A DNA stretch of 64,000 nt, from assembly GCF_001870435.1 (NCBI RefSeq), contig NZ_MDDR01000004.1:49052-113051 (forward strand), read 5' to 3'. Positions 30,285 through 39,670 of the stretch are shown here, piece by piece. Each line of letters opens with the position of its first letter. The stretch's first letter is position 1. Below the pieces are notes generated by a model that worked only from the letters and a program-made list of their open reading frames with translations, ran no database searches and was not told where the DNA came from. The DNA comes from Pseudomonas costantinii. GTDB taxonomy: Bacteria > Pseudomonadota > Gammaproteobacteria > Pseudomonadales > Pseudomonadaceae. The position numbers were made by a program, and so were the translations under genes.

Positions 30285-32771
30285 ATGTCCGACTTGCTCG
30301 ACCGTTACCCGCTGACCGCGGGCACTTATCACGAACTGCTGGACGACAGCGGCGCGGTGCGCGCCCATTGGCAGCGCTTGCTTGATCACCTGCAACGCAG
30401 CACACCCGCGCAACTGGCCCAGCGCCAGGCGCTGCTGACTCGGCAGATCCAGGAAAACGGCGTGACCTACAACGTCTACGCTGACCCCAAGGGGGCTGAT
30501 CGCCCATGGGAACTGGATTTGCTGCCCCATGTGCTCGCCGCCGATGAGTGGCAGCGCCTGTCGGCGGGTATCGCCCAGCGTGCGCGTCTGCTTAATGCCG
30601 TGTTGGCCGATCTCTATGGCCCCCAGCGTTTGATCAAAGAAGGCTTGTTGCCGGCTGAACTGGTGTTCGGTCACAACAACTTCCTGTGGCCATGCCAGGG
30701 CATCCAGCCGCCTGACGGTGCATTTTTGCACCTGTATGCCGTGGACTTGGCGCGTACGCCGGATGGCCGTTGGTGGGTCACCGCCGACCGTACCCAGGCA
30801 CCGTCGGGTGCGGGTTATGCGTTGGAAAATCGCACCATCGTGTCCCGCGCTTTTCCGGATCTGTACCGCGATTTGCAGGTGCAGCACCTCACCGGCTTCT
30901 TCCGTACCCTGCAGGAAACCCTGGCGCGCCAGGCGCCCAGCGATGATCAGCCGCCGCTGATCGTGCTGCTGACCCCAGGGCGCTTCAACGAAAGCTATTT
31001 CGAACACCTCTACCTCGCGCGCCAACTCGGCTATCCGCTGGTGGAAGGCGGCGATCTCACCGTGCGCGACAGCACGGTGTTCCTGAAGACCCTCAGTGGC
31101 CTGCGCCGGGTACACGCGATCATGCGTCGCCTGGACGATGATTTCTGCGACCCGCTGGAGCTGCGCACCGACTCGGCCCTTGGCGTACCAGGCCTGCTCG
31201 ATGCCGTGCGCCAAGGCAATGTGCTGGTGGCCAATGCCCTGGGTAGCGGTGTGCTGGAGTCCCCCGGTTTGCTCGGCTTCCTGCCGAAGATCAACGAGTT
31301 TTTGTTTGGCGAAGAACTGATCCTGCCGTCCATCGCCACCTGGTGGTGCGGTGAAGCGCCAGTGCTCGCCGAAGCCTTGGAAAAACTCCCGGAGCTGCTG
31401 ATCAAACCGGCGTTCCCGTCGCAAAGTTTCACCCCGGTATTTGGCCGCGACTTGAACGAAGAACAACGCCAGGCCTTGGCCGAGCGCATGCGCGCGCGGC
31501 CTTACGCCTATGTCGCCCAGGAGCTGGCGCAACTGTCCCAGGCGCCGGTGTGGCACACCATCGATGACCACCTTCAACACCGCGCCATCGGTATGCGGGT
31601 GTACGCCGTGGCCAGCGACGAGGGTTACCGCGTACTCCCCGGCGGCCTGACCCGCGTGGCGGCTGAGGCCGATGCCGAAGTGGTGTCGATGCAACGCGGC
31701 GGCGCGAGCAAGGACACCTGGGTACTCGGTGAGCGCGCCATCGGTGGCGAGCACTGGCGCGCGCAGCGGGCGATTGGCGCCCACGACCTGGTGCGTCGTG
31801 ACCCTTATCTGCCGTCACGCGTGGTGGAAAACCTGTTCTGGTTTGGCCGTTACTGCGAACGTTGTGATGACAGCGCGCGCTGGTTGCGAATCGTGCTGGC
31901 GCGTTATGTCGACGGCGACGATCCATTGGCGTTGCAAGCGGCGGTTGAGCTGGGTGAGAGCTTGCGGCTGTTGCCGGAAGAGGGCGAGTTGCCCGAGCGC
32001 CTGCTCGCTGCCTTACTCGGTGACGACTGGCCGTCGAGTCTGCGCGCCAACCTGCAGCGCTTGCAGTGGGCGGCGTCCCAGGTGCGCGGCAAGTTGTCCC
32101 GGGAGAACTGGCAGGCCCTGGTGGAGTTGCAACGCGAAGCCATGGAGCTGGAAAGTGAAACGCCGGACTTTGGCGAGTTGCTGGACTTCCTCAACCGTTT
32201 GGTGATGTCGCTGGCGGCGTTGTCCGGATTTGCCCTGGACGACATGACCCGTGACGAAGGCTGGCGCTTTTTGATGATGGGGCGGCGCATCGAGCGTCTG
32301 CAATTTCTCAGCAGCAGCCTCGCGGCGTTCCTGCGTGGCGTGGCAGTGTTCGATCAGGCGGGGCTGGAGTGGTTACTGGAACTGGGCAACAGCAGCATCA
32401 CCTATCGCTCTCGCTACCTGGCGGTGCCGCAATTGATACCGGTGCTCGACTTGCTGCTGCTGGACGAGCAAAACCCGCATGCGGTGTTGTTCCAATTGAA
32501 GCTGGTTAGCCGCACGTTACGCCGTCTCAACGACGACTTCGGCGTGCCGCGAGAAACCGGCCTCGGCCCGTTGGTGGAGCGCCTGGCGCATTTCGACCTG
32601 GGCTGCCTGGAGAACTCGTTGTTTGGCGAATCCAGCGTGCGTGCTGCGTTGGACGGCCTGGCGGACTTGCTGCAAGCGGTAGCGGATGAGAGTGGGCAAG
32701 TGTCGGATCGCCTGGCGTTGCGCCATTTTGCCCATGTGGATGATGTCAGCCAGCAAACGGTGTCGGTGTGA
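30285..32771 (+). CDS. Circularly permuted ATP-grasp / alpha-E fusion protein
   Basis: This 828-residue protein joins two domains often encoded separately. The N-terminal part (about 60-480) is the circularly permuted ATP-grasp family (DUF404/DUF407), seen in VLADLYGPQRLIKEGLLP, ENRTIVSRAFPDLYRD and LTPGRFNESYFEHLYLAR. The C-terminal part (from about 508, LPSRVVENLFWFGRYCERC) is the alpha-helical alpha-E domain (DUF403). ATP-grasp enzymes form C-N bonds via acyl phosphates, so this is the predicted ligase of the operon. Its stop overlaps the next ATG by one base. Confidence 0.85.
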   Translation: MSDLLDRYPLTAGTYHELLDDSGAVRAHWQRLLDHLQRSTPAQLAQRQALLTRQIQENGVTYNVYADPKGADRPWELDLLPHVLAADEWQRLSAGIAQRARLLNAVLADLYGPQRLIKEGLLPAELVFGHNNFLWPCQGIQPPDGAFLHLYAVDLARTPDGRWWVTADRTQAPSGAGYALENRTIVSRAFPDLYRDLQVQHLTGFFRTLQETLARQAPSDDQPPLIVLLTPGRFNESYFEHLYLARQLGYPLVEGGDLTVRDSTVFLKTLSGLRRVHAIMRRLDDDFCDPLELRTDSALGVPGLLDAVRQGNVLVANALGSGVLESPGLLGFLPKINEFLFGEELILPSIATWWCGEAPVLAEALEKLPELLIKPAFPSQSFTPVFGRDLNEEQRQALAERMRARPYAYVAQELAQLSQAPVWHTIDDHLQHRAIGMRVYAVASDEGYRVLPGGLTRVAAEADAEVVSMQRGGASKDTWVLGERAIGGEHWRAQRAIGAHDLVRRDPYLPSRVVENLFWFGRYCERCDDSARWLRIVLARYVDGDDPLALQAAVELGESLRLLPEEGELPERLLAALLGDDWPSSLRANLQRLQWAASQVRGKLSRENWQALVELQREAMELESETPDFGELLDFLNRLVMSLAALSGFALDDMTRDEGWRFLMMGRRIERLQFLSSSLAAFLRGVAVFDQAGLEWLLELGNSSITYRSRYLAVPQLIPVLDLLLLDEQNPHAVLFQLKLVSRTLRRLNDDFGVPRETGLGPLVERLAHFDLGCLENSLFGESSVRAALDGLADLLQAVADESGQVSDRLALRHFAHVDDVSQQTVSV

Positions 32772-33661
32772 TGAGTGCGCGCTACCAGATTTTCCATGAT
32801 ACCCATTACCACTACGACAGCCCGGTGTCCCTGGCCCAGCAGTTGGCGCACTTGTGGCCACGGCCGTGTGCCTGGCAGCGGTGCAGCTCACAGCAATTGG
32901 ATATCAGCCCTGAGCCGACTTCTCGTCGTGATGAGTTGGACGTGTTCGGCAACCCGATCACCCGGCTGGCGTTCGAGCGGCCCCATGATGAATTGCTGGT
33001 AAATGCCGGGCTGACTGTGGAAGTGCTGGCGCGGCCTGCGCTGGACTTTCAACAGTCGCCGGCCTGGGACCAGACCCGCGACAGCCTGACCTACGACAGC
33101 CAGCCGATGTCCGCGCAGTTGATCGAAGCGTGTCGCTATCGCTTCGAATCGCCCTACGTGCATTTGAAGAAAACCTTCGTCGAGTTTTCCGAAAGCTGTT
33201 TTCCTCCGGGCGAACCCTTGCTGCTGGGTGCGCAGGCGTTGATGGAGAAGATCTTCAGCGAGTTCACCTTCGATGCGGAAGCCACTCAGGTCGCCACGCC
33301 GCTGGTGGAAGTACTGGAGCGCCGACGCGGCGTATGCCAGGACTTCGCCCACCTGATGCTCGCCTGCCTGCGCTCGCGGGGGCTGGCGGCGCGCTATGTC
33401 AGCGGCTACCTGCTCACCCAGCCACCGCCCGGCCAGCCACGTCTGATCGGCGCCGACGCGTCCCACGCGTGGGTCTCGGTGTATTGCCCGGTATCGGGCT
33501 GGGTAGATTTTGATCCGACCAACAATGTGCAGCCGGCACTGGAGCACATCACCCTGGCCTGGGGCCGGGACTTTTCCGATGTATCGCCGTTGCGCGGGGT
33601 GATTCTGGGGGGAGGGAGCCATGACCCGGAGGTGCGGGTGACGGTGATGCCTTTAGAGTAA
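32771..33661 (+). CDS. Transglutaminase-family protein (second, small)
   Basis: This 296-residue protein has the transglutaminase N-domain (QIFHDTHYHYDSPVSLAQQ) and a core with catalytic Cys189 (RRGVCQDFAHLML), His232 (DASHAWVSVY) and Asp248 (WVDFDPTNN). It is soluble with no signal peptide. The ATG overlaps the ATP-grasp stop (GTGATG), so translation is coupled. Together with the DUF2126 protein it gives the operon two different transglutaminase-fold enzymes around one ATP-grasp ligase. Confidence 0.87.
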   Translation: MSARYQIFHDTHYHYDSPVSLAQQLAHLWPRPCAWQRCSSQQLDISPEPTSRRDELDVFGNPITRLAFERPHDELLVNAGLTVEVLARPALDFQQSPAWDQTRDSLTYDSQPMSAQLIEACRYRFESPYVHLKKTFVEFSESCFPPGEPLLLGAQALMEKIFSEFTFDAEATQVATPLVEVLERRRGVCQDFAHLMLACLRSRGLAARYVSGYLLTQPPPGQPRLIGADASHAWVSVYCPVSGWVDFDPTNNVQPALEHITLAWGRDFSDVSPLRGVILGGGSHDPEVRVTVMPLE

Positions 33662-33662
33662 A

Positions 33663-33797
33663 GATCGTTCCCACGCTGTGCGTGGGAATGCCTGCTGTGA
33701 CGCTCTGCGTCACCGTTGCGCAGGCTTCGAATCTTGCGTTGCACCGTGGACGCGGAGCGTCCGAGGCTGCATTCCCACGCAGAGCGTGGGAACGATC
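33663..33797. repeat. 135-bp composite inverted-repeat element (GATCGTTCCCACGC family)
   Basis: Starts GATCGTTCCCACGC and ends GCGTGGGAACGATC, with internal GTGACGC...GCGTCAC and GGACGCGGAGCGTCC hairpins. It is the same family as 18908-19019 but about 23 bp longer in the centre. It lies 1 bp after the transglutaminase stop, between convergent genes, and may act as a transcript end. Confidence 0.85.
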
Positions 33798-33799
33798 AA

Positions 33800-33982
33800 T
33801 TATTCAGCCGGATCTTTTGGTGTTTCAGTCTCGTCGCTCGTTACTTCACCATCGACATCCGGGTTCAGCCCGCCGGCCTCTTCGTCTGCAGCCGCTTTCT
33901 TGCGCTGCAGTTTTTCCTCTTTCTTCTGTTCCTTGGCCAAGTCTCTCTGACGTTTGGCGAAGGAGTAATTAGGTTTGGCCAT
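33800..33982 (-). CDS. Small charged protein of unknown function
   Basis: This 60-residue protein begins MAKPNYSFAKRQRDLAKEQ and is Lys/Glu/Arg-rich in the first half and acidic in the second. I recall similarly starting small proteins in other pseudomonads, but no function. On the minus strand an AGAGGA site lies 7 bp before the ATG, which supports it as a real gene. The first 35 residues are likely a single charged helix. It ends next to the composite repeat. Confidence 0.7.
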   Translation of the reverse strand: MAKPNYSFAKRQRDLAKEQKKEEKLQRKKAAADEEAGGLNPDVDGEVTSDETETPKDPAE

Positions 33983-34315
33983 GGGCGATCCTCTAGGGTC
34001 GAAGGTGAGGGTGGGCGGCGCGCAGCTGCCTTGGGTCGCTATGGTAGCAGCTTAGCAGCGCGCTTGGCCTTCACTTACCGCAGGCGTAAGCAGCCAGCAG
34101 CCCATTGAACAGTTGGTTGAGGTGCATGGCGCGGACTCCAATGGGGAATGGGCCGATCATAGGTCGATAGCTGTACTTTGGCTGGTAGATTGTGTTGATA
34201 AGTCTGATAGCCTAAAGTTGTATACAATCTGTTGATTCAGATCATAAGAATTTCGGCCTGCCTCAGGCACCCTTGTCGCAATACGCGTTTTTTAAACCCT
34301 GCCTTGGAGATTCAC
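33983..34315. other. Divergent intergenic region, small basic protein / azurin
   Basis: No gene is supported here. It holds the ANR-like box at 34232-34245 and a perfect palindrome TTGTATACAA at 34218-34227, a shape common for GntR-type operators. The only short frame seen (18 codons, minus strand from 34127) has no supporting evidence. Confidence 0.6.
34232..34245 (+). promoter_or_regulatory. ANR/FNR-like box upstream of azurin
   Basis: TTGAT-TCAG-ATCAT matches the TTGAT-N4-ATCAA consensus in nine of ten defined bases. It is 71 bp before the azurin ATG, so a start about 41 bp downstream of its centre would leave a short leader. Azurin is known to be ANR-controlled in P. aeruginosa. Confidence 0.65.
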
Positions 34316-34762
34316 ATGTTTGCCAAACTCGTTGCTGTTTCCCTGCTGACTCTGGTGAGCGGCCAGTTGCTTGCTGCAGAGTGCAAGGTCACCGTCGACT
34401 CCACCGACCAAATGTCCTTCAACACCAAGGCCATTGAAATCGACAAAAGCTGCAAGACGTTCACCGTGGAACTGACCCACTCCGGCAGCTTGCCGAAAAA
34501 CGTCATGGGTCATAACTGGGTGCTGAGCTCTGCTGCCGATATGCCTGGCATCGCCAGCGACGGCATGGCTGCCGGTATCGACAAGAACTACCTGAAAGAC
34601 GGCGACACCCGCATCATCGCCCACACCAAGATCATCGGTGCCGGCGAGAAAGACTCCGTGACCTTCGATGTGTCGAAATTGGCTGCTGGTACGGATTACG
34701 CGTTCTTCTGCTCGTTCCCAGGCCACATCTCGATGATGAAAGGCACTGTGACCCTGAAGTAA
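34316..34762 (+). CDS. azu: Azurin, periplasmic blue copper protein
   Basis: This 148-residue precursor has a 20-residue signal peptide ending SGQLLA before AECKV, giving a 128-residue mature protein, the standard azurin length. The copper ligands fall at the canonical mature positions: Gly45 and His46 (MGHNW), Cys112, His117 and Met121 ([11 protein letters not shown]). The Cys3-Cys26 disulfide is present. It shuttles electrons in the periplasm, classically to nitrite reductase or oxidases. GGAG precedes the ATG. An ANR-like box upstream suggests oxygen control. Confidence 0.97.
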   Translation: MFAKLVAVSLLTLVSGQLLAAECKVTVDSTDQMSFNTKAIEIDKSCKTFTVELTHSGSLPKNVMGHNWVLSSAADMPGIASDGMAAGIDKNYLKDGDTRIIAHTKIIGAGEKDSVTFDVSKLAAGTDYAFFCSFPGHISMMKGTVTLK

Positions 34763-34777
34763 TAGGATTTCAGCTGC

Positions 34778-34806
34778 AAAAAAAGCGCCTTGCGGGGCGC
34801 TTTTTT
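34778..34806. terminator. Bidirectional terminator between azu and nadE
   Basis: An A-run, AGCGCC-TTGC-GGGGCGCT and a T-run make a hairpin usable from both sides. It lies 16 bp after azu and 60 bp past the nadE stop. Confidence 0.88.
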
Positions 34807-34865
34807 GTGGACGGCGAAAACCTGTGGCAAGCCCGCTCACCACAACGGCCCATTCACTAAAGTGT

Positions 34866-35693
34866 TCACGGCGCGAATGGCATGACCCGCTTGTGCTCGG
34901 TCTTGCGGTAGGTGTCGCAGATGATTTTGAACGCTTCCTCGCGCACCGGCTCACCGTGCAGGAAGGCGTCGATCTCGGCGTAGGTCACGCCGTGGGAGGC
35001 TTCATCCGGCTTGCCCGGCGACAGGTCTTCCAGGTCGGCCGTCGGCACTTTCTCGACCAGCGACTCTGGCGCACCAAAGTGCCGTGCAATCGCGCGTACC
35101 TGATTTTTCACCAGTCCGCTCAGCGGTGCCAGGTCACAGGCGCCATCACCAAACTTGGTGAAAAAGCCCATCACCGCTTCCGCCGCATGGTCAGTGCCGA
35201 TCACCAGGCCTCCCGCCGCGCCGGCGATGGTGTACTGCGCCACCATGCGCATGCGCGCCTTGGTGTTGCCCAGTACGAAATCGCGGGACACCGCCGCTTT
35301 GCCTTCAAATGCGGCCACTTCATTGGCCAGGGATTTCACCGCCGGACCGATGTTCACGGTGTGGCGCTCGTCTGGCTCGATAAAATCCACCGAGGCCTGG
35401 GCGTCGTGTTCGTCGAACTGGGTTTCGTAGGGCAGGCGCACCGCAATAAAGCGGTAACCCTCCTCACCGGTGCTGTCGCGCAGTTCTTTCATCGCGCGTT
35501 GGGCCAGCAGGCCTGCGGTCAGGGAGTCGACGCCGCCGCTGATGCCCAGCACCAATGTCTTGAGCCCTGAATGACGCAGGCAGTCCTGGATAAAGGCCAC
35601 GCGTCGGGCAACCTCGGCCTCAAGGGCGGTCCGGTCTTTGAACGGCGCTTGGACCTTGAGCTGTTCAGCAATCTCACGCTGTACGGCTTGCAT
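34866..35693 (-). CDS. nadE: NH3-dependent NAD+ synthetase
   Basis: This 275-residue enzyme converts nicotinate adenine dinucleotide, ATP and ammonia to NAD+. The PP-loop ATP site is [17 protein letters not shown] near residues 48-64, followed by [29 protein letters not shown] and [12 protein letters not shown], all typical of the short ammonia-dependent NadE. No glutaminase domain is present. Its start is 3 bp after the pncB stop, so the two NAD genes form one operon. Confidence 0.96.
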   Translation of the reverse strand: MQAVQREIAEQLKVQAPFKDRTALEAEVARRVAFIQDCLRHSGLKTLVLGISGGVDSLTAGLLAQRAMKELRDSTGEEGYRFIAVRLPYETQFDEHDAQASVDFIEPDERHTVNIGPAVKSLANEVAAFEGKAAVSRDFVLGNTKARMRMVAQYTIAGAAGGLVIGTDHAAEAVMGFFTKFGDGACDLAPLSGLVKNQVRAIARHFGAPESLVEKVPTADLEDLSPGKPDEASHGVTYAEIDAFLHGEPVREEAFKIICDTYRKTEHKRVMPFAP

Positions 35694-35696
35694 GAT

Positions 35697-36911
35697 TCAC
35701 TCCTTGCTAGAGATGGCAGGTACTTTGAAAACGTGACGCAAATAGGCGACGAAATTCGGGTCGGTGCAGTGGGTCTTGCCCGCTTCATCGGAGATTTTAG
35801 CGACGGGCTGGCCATTACAGGCGGTCATTTTAAGCACGATGCTCATCGGTTCCACACCTGGAATATCGCAGGTCAGGTTGGTGCCGATGCCGAAGCTCAC
35901 ATTGATCCGACCGCGCAGCGCCCGGAAAATCTCCAGGGCCTTGGGCAGCGACAAACTGTCGGAGAACACCAGCGTCTTACTCATCGGCTCGATGCCGAGC
36001 TTATGGTAGTGGGCGATGGCTTTCTCGGCCCATTGCACGGGATCACCGGAGTCGTGGCGCAGGCCGTCGAACAGCTTGGCGAAGTACAAGTCGAAGTCGC
36101 CCAGGAATGCGTCGGTGGTGATGCAGTCGGTCAGGGCGATACCCAGCAGGCCACGGTATTCGCGCACCCAGCAATCGAGTGCGGCGATCTGGCTGTCGAT
36201 CAGGCGCGGGCCGAGTTGCTGGTGCGCCATGATCCATTCGTGGGCCATGGTGCCCAGCGGCTTCATGTTCAGTTCACGGGCCAGGTGCACGTTACTGGTG
36301 CCGACGAAGCGGCCGGGGAAGTCGTGCTTGAGCACATTGACCACTTCTTCCTGCACCCGGTACGAAAAGCGTCGACGCGTGCCGAAGTCGGCCACTTGCA
36401 GCTCCGAGAGCTCTTCGCTGCTGGCATTCGCCGTCAGCCAGTCGAACTTGCGATACAGCTGCTCGCGCGCTTGCTCGAGGATCACGGTCTGGTAGCGGTA
36501 GCGGTTGCGCACCTCGCTGACGATCGCCAGCATCGGCACTTCAAACAGGATCACATGTAACCACGGCCCGCGCAGGCGGATAAACAACTCGCCGTTTTCG
36601 ATACCGGTTTGCACATAGCGCAGGTTGAAGCGGAACAGCCCGAGGAAGCGCAAAAAGTCGGGCTTCATAAAGCTGATACGTTCCAGGAAGCCCAACTGAT
36701 CCGGGCTCAGGCTCAGCTCGGCGAGGCGCTCGATCTGGTAGCGGATCTCCGCCAGATACGGGCGCAGGTCTTCACTGTTGCGGCAACGAAACTCCCATTC
36801 AACGTCCACGTTCGGGTAGTTGTGCAGCACCGCCTGCATCATGGTCAGCTTGTAGAAGTCGGTGTCGAGCAGGTTCTGCACGATGCGATCGGCAAACACA
36901 CTCTCGCTCAT
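35697..36911 (-). CDS. pncB: Nicotinate phosphoribosyltransferase PncB
   Basis: This 404-residue enzyme makes nicotinate mononucleotide from nicotinate and PRPP in NAD salvage. It begins [29 protein letters not shown] and contains the [32 protein letters not shown] and [11 protein letters not shown] patterns of the family, with the catalytic His in GTMAHE. I chose ATG 36911, preceded by GGAGA on the minus strand, over an upstream in-frame start. An 8-bp perfect hairpin sits just upstream. nadE follows, acting two steps later in the pathway. Confidence 0.95.
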   Translation of the reverse strand: MSESVFADRIVQNLLDTDFYKLTMMQAVLHNYPNVDVEWEFRCRNSEDLRPYLAEIRYQIERLAELSLSPDQLGFLERISFMKPDFLRFLGLFRFNLRYVQTGIENGELFIRLRGPWLHVILFEVPMLAIVSEVRNRYRYQTVILEQAREQLYRKFDWLTANASSEELSELQVADFGTRRRFSYRVQEEVVNVLKHDFPGRFVGTSNVHLARELNMKPLGTMAHEWIMAHQQLGPRLIDSQIAALDCWVREYRGLLGIALTDCITTDAFLGDFDLYFAKLFDGLRHDSGDPVQWAEKAIAHYHKLGIEPMSKTLVFSDSLSLPKALEIFRALRGRINVSFGIGTNLTCDIPGVEPMSIVLKMTACNGQPVAKISDEAGKTHCTDPNFVAYLRHVFKVPAISSKE

Positions 36912-36929
36912 AACGGGAATCTCCAGACG

Positions 36930-36950
36930 GGTCGGCGATGGGCGCCGACC
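36930..36950. promoter_or_regulatory. Perfect inverted repeat in the pncB leader
   Basis: GGTCGGCG (36930-36937) and CGCCGACC (36943-36950) flank a 5-base loop 19 bp before the pncB start. It could be an operator or an RNA hairpin next to the ribosome site. It does not resemble an NrtR site I can recall. Confidence 0.45.
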
Positions 36951-37060
36951 TTTACGCACAATTAAGGAATGGCGCTAGTGGCGCATAGACCTGTGGGGTT
37001 TTGCCAGTGATTTTTTTGGTGAGGCTGTGGGCCCTATCGCAGGCAACAAAAATCAGCAGA

Positions 37061-37951
37061 TCAGACCTGCTCCATCATCCACTTCACAAACTCGCGCACC
37101 TTGGGTACTTCCGCCGAATGTTCGGGGTAGGCCAGGTAATACGCATCCTGGCTCGGCATCGCATGCTGCCAAGGAATCACCAGCTTGCCGTCCGCCAGTT
37201 CTTCTTCCACCAGAAAACGCGGCAACAGCGCCACGCCACAGCCCACCTGTGCTGCCCGGATGCACATATAGAACGTGTCGAAACGCGGCCCATGGTAGCT
37301 GTGCTCGGTTTGGTAACCCTGACTGGCGAACCAGTCGTGCCAGCCCTGAGGGCGCGAGGCGTTTTGCAGCAGCACCAGTTCGCTCAATTGCGTCGGGTCG
37401 GTGAACGGTTGTGCGGGCAAGCTCTCCGGCGCACAGACAGGTACAAGCTCTTCGCTGAACAGTTTCAGGCTCTCGGTGCCGGGCCGTGAACCCTGGCCGA
37501 AGTAGAAGGCCATGTCGGCCTTACCTTGCAGCAGTTCGTCCGGTTCCTGCTCGTTGCACAGGTCCAGGTGAATCTGCGGATGGCGCAGCCGCCAGCCCTT
37601 GAGGCGCGGCACCAGCCAGCGCGCGCCGAAGGTGTAGGGCGTGGATACTCGCAGCACTTCAGTTTCGCCGCCGTAGGAACGCAGGTAGTGGGTGGACATC
37701 TCCACTTGCGTGAGGATCTTGCGCACTTCCACCAGGTACAGGTCGCCCGCCGGGGTCATCTGCAAGCGGCGGCGCACCCGGCGAAACAGCAGGTGTTGCA
37801 GCAATTCTTCCAACTGCGCCACCTGCTTGCTCACCGCGCTTTGCGTGAGGTTCAGTTCCTCGGCGGCGCGGGTGAAGCTCAGGTGGCGGGTGGCGGCTTC
37901 GAAACACTGCAGGGCGGTGATCGAGGGCAAATGTCTTTTGTTCAGCACGGC
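37061..37951 (-). CDS. LysR-family regulator, likely of the amaB-amaA genes
   Basis: This 296-residue protein has the LysR helix-turn-helix at about residues 20-40 (FTRAAEELNLTQSAVSKQVAQLEE) and a substrate-binding domain of the GcvA-like type. I chose the GTG start at 37951 because AGAGG lies 7 bp before it, whereas the ATG at 37975 has no ribosome site. It is divergent from amaB with a 152-bp shared region, so it probably controls that gene and itself. The effector may be a lysine or pipecolate derivative, by context only. Confidence 0.85.
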   Translation of the reverse strand, partial: AVLNKRHLPSITALQCFEAATRHLSFTRAAEELNLTQSAVSKQVAQLEELLQHLLFRRVRRRLQMTPAGDLYLVEVRKILTQVEMSTHYLRSYGGETEVLRVSTPYTFGARWLVPRLKGWRLRHPQIHLDLCNEQEPDELLQGKADMAFYFGQGSRPGTESLKLFSEELVPVCAPESLPAQPFTDPTQLSELVLLQNASRPQGWHDWFASQGYQTEHSYHGPRFDTFYMCIRAAQVGCGVALLPRFLVEEELADGKLVIPWQHAMPSQDAYYLAYPEHSAEVPKVREFVKWMMEQV

Positions 37952-38103
37952 ACGCCTCTTTTTTATTCTTTGCATGAATAAACGGAATGATATCTCGCCT
38001 AATCGTCGTTTGTTGGCAAGTCTTGGGCCAGCTACAAATAAGGTCTGGATCGTCGCGCGGGACGCGGCGCACATTTTCTGTTTGTAGATTGAAGGAGTGA
38101 CCC

Positions 38104-39594
38104 ATGGTTGCCGCATTGCTTGACCGTCTCGGGGTAAACCCGGCGCTGTACCAGTCGGGTAAACAACCCGTGCATTCGCCGATTGATGGCAGCCGTATCG
38201 GCAGTGTGCACTGGGAAGGTGCCGCCGAGGTGGAGCAACAGGTCAGTCGCGCCGAGCATGCATTCGACGCTTGGCGCAAAGTGCCGGCCCCGCGCCGCGG
38301 TGAGCTGGTGCGTCAGTTTGGCGACGTGTTACGTGAATACAAGGCGGACTTGGGTGAGCTGGTGTCCTGGGAAGCCGGCAAGATCACCCAGGAAGGCCTG
38401 GGTGAAGTGCAGGAAATGATCGATATCTGCGACTTCGCCGTCGGTCTGTCCCGCCAACTGTACGGCTTGACCATTGCCTCCGAGCGTCCGGGCCACCACA
38501 TGCGTGAAACCTGGCACCCACTGGGTGTGGTCGGCGTGATCAGCGCCTTCAACTTCCCGGTCGCCGTGTGGGCGTGGAACACCACCCTGGCACTGGTGTG
38601 CGGCAACGCGGTGATCTGGAAGCCGTCGGAAAAGACCCCGCTTACGGCCCTGGCGTGCCAGGCTCTGTTCGAGCGCGTGCTGAAGAAATTCACCGATGCG
38701 CCCGAGTACCTGAGCCAAGTGATTATTGGCGGCCGCGATGCCGGCGCCGCACTGGTGGATGACCCGCGCGTCGCGCTGATCAGCGCCACCGGCAGCACCC
38801 GCATGGGCCGCGAAGTGGCGCCTAAAGTTGCCGCACGTTTCGCCCGCAGCATCCTCGAGCTGGGCGGCAACAACGCGATGATCCTCGGCCCAAGCGCCGA
38901 CCTGGACATGGCCGTGCGCGCGATTCTGTTCAGCGCCGTCGGCACCGCCGGCCAACGCTGCACCACGCTGCGTCGGTTGATCGCCCATGAGTCGGTCAAA
39001 GCAGAAATCGTCACCCGTCTCAAGGCCGCCTACTCCAAAGTGCGCATCGGCCACCCGCTGGAAGGTAATTTGATCGGCCCGCTGATCGACAAGCACGGTT
39101 TCGAGAATATGCAGGATGCCCTGGAGCAAGCCTTGAGCGAAGGCGGCAAGGTGTTCGGCGGCAAGCGTCAGTTGGAAGATAAATTCCCGAATGCCTACTA
39201 CGTGTCGCCGGCGATCGTGGAAATGCCCGAGCAGAGCGAAGTGGTGTGCACCGAAACCTTCGCGCCGATTCTGTATGTGATTGGCTACAACGACTTTACC
39301 GAAGCCCTGCGCCTGAACAACGCCGTGCCCCAAGGCCTGTCGTCGTGCATCTTTACCACTGACGTGCGTGAAGCCGAGCAGTTTATGTCGGCGGTGGGCA
39401 GTGACTGCGGTATCGCCAACGTCAACATCGGCCCGAGCGGCGCGGAAATTGGTGGCGCGTTTGGTGGTGAGAAAGAAACCGGTGGTGGTCGTGAGTCGGG
39501 TTCGGATGCGTGGCGCGGGTATATGCGTCGCCAGACCAATACCGTGAATTACTCGTTGGAACTGCCGCTGGCCCAGGGCATTACTTTCGACTGA
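38104..39594 (+). CDS. amaB: L-piperidine-6-carboxylate / alpha-aminoadipic semialdehyde dehydrogenase (ALDH7 family)
   Basis: This 496-residue NAD-dependent aldehyde dehydrogenase has the ALDH catalytic Cys in AVGTAGQRCTTLRRL, the general base Glu in ILELGGNNAM, and the NAD loop ATGSTRMGREVAPKVA. FGGEKETGGGRESGSDAWR is characteristic of the ALDH7/antiquitin type. In P. putida this enzyme oxidises piperideine-6-carboxylate to alpha-aminoadipate in D-lysine/pipecolate catabolism. The oxidase amaA follows 76 bp downstream, matching that pathway. The hairpin repeat 39612-39641 lies between them. Confidence 0.88.
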   Translation: MVAALLDRLGVNPALYQSGKQPVHSPIDGSRIGSVHWEGAAEVEQQVSRAEHAFDAWRKVPAPRRGELVRQFGDVLREYKADLGELVSWEAGKITQEGLGEVQEMIDICDFAVGLSRQLYGLTIASERPGHHMRETWHPLGVVGVISAFNFPVAVWAWNTTLALVCGNAVIWKPSEKTPLTALACQALFERVLKKFTDAPEYLSQVIIGGRDAGAALVDDPRVALISATGSTRMGREVAPKVAARFARSILELGGNNAMILGPSADLDMAVRAILFSAVGTAGQRCTTLRRLIAHESVKAEIVTRLKAAYSKVRIGHPLEGNLIGPLIDKHGFENMQDALEQALSEGGKVFGGKRQLEDKFPNAYYVSPAIVEMPEQSEVVCTETFAPILYVIGYNDFTEALRLNNAVPQGLSSCIFTTDVREAEQFMSAVGSDCGIANVNIGPSGAEIGGAFGGEKETGGGRESGSDAWRGYMRRQTNTVNYSLELPLAQGITFD

Positions 39595-39611
39595 TCCCTC
39601 AAGTCAGAGCT

Positions 39612-39641
39612 GATCGTTCCCACGCAGAGCGTGGGAACGAG
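39612..39641. repeat. Single-hairpin member of the GATCGTTCCCACGC repeat family
   Basis: GATCGTTCCCACGC-AGA-GCGTGGGAACG, a 30-bp palindrome between amaB and amaA. It may lower read-through into amaA. Confidence 0.8.
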
Positions 39642-39670
39642 CGGTGGTGAACTCATCCCGGAGTCTGGCA

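Noticed and set aside
34071..34127. 18-codon minus-strand frame before the small charged protein gene
   Set aside because: Too short to support without conservation data.
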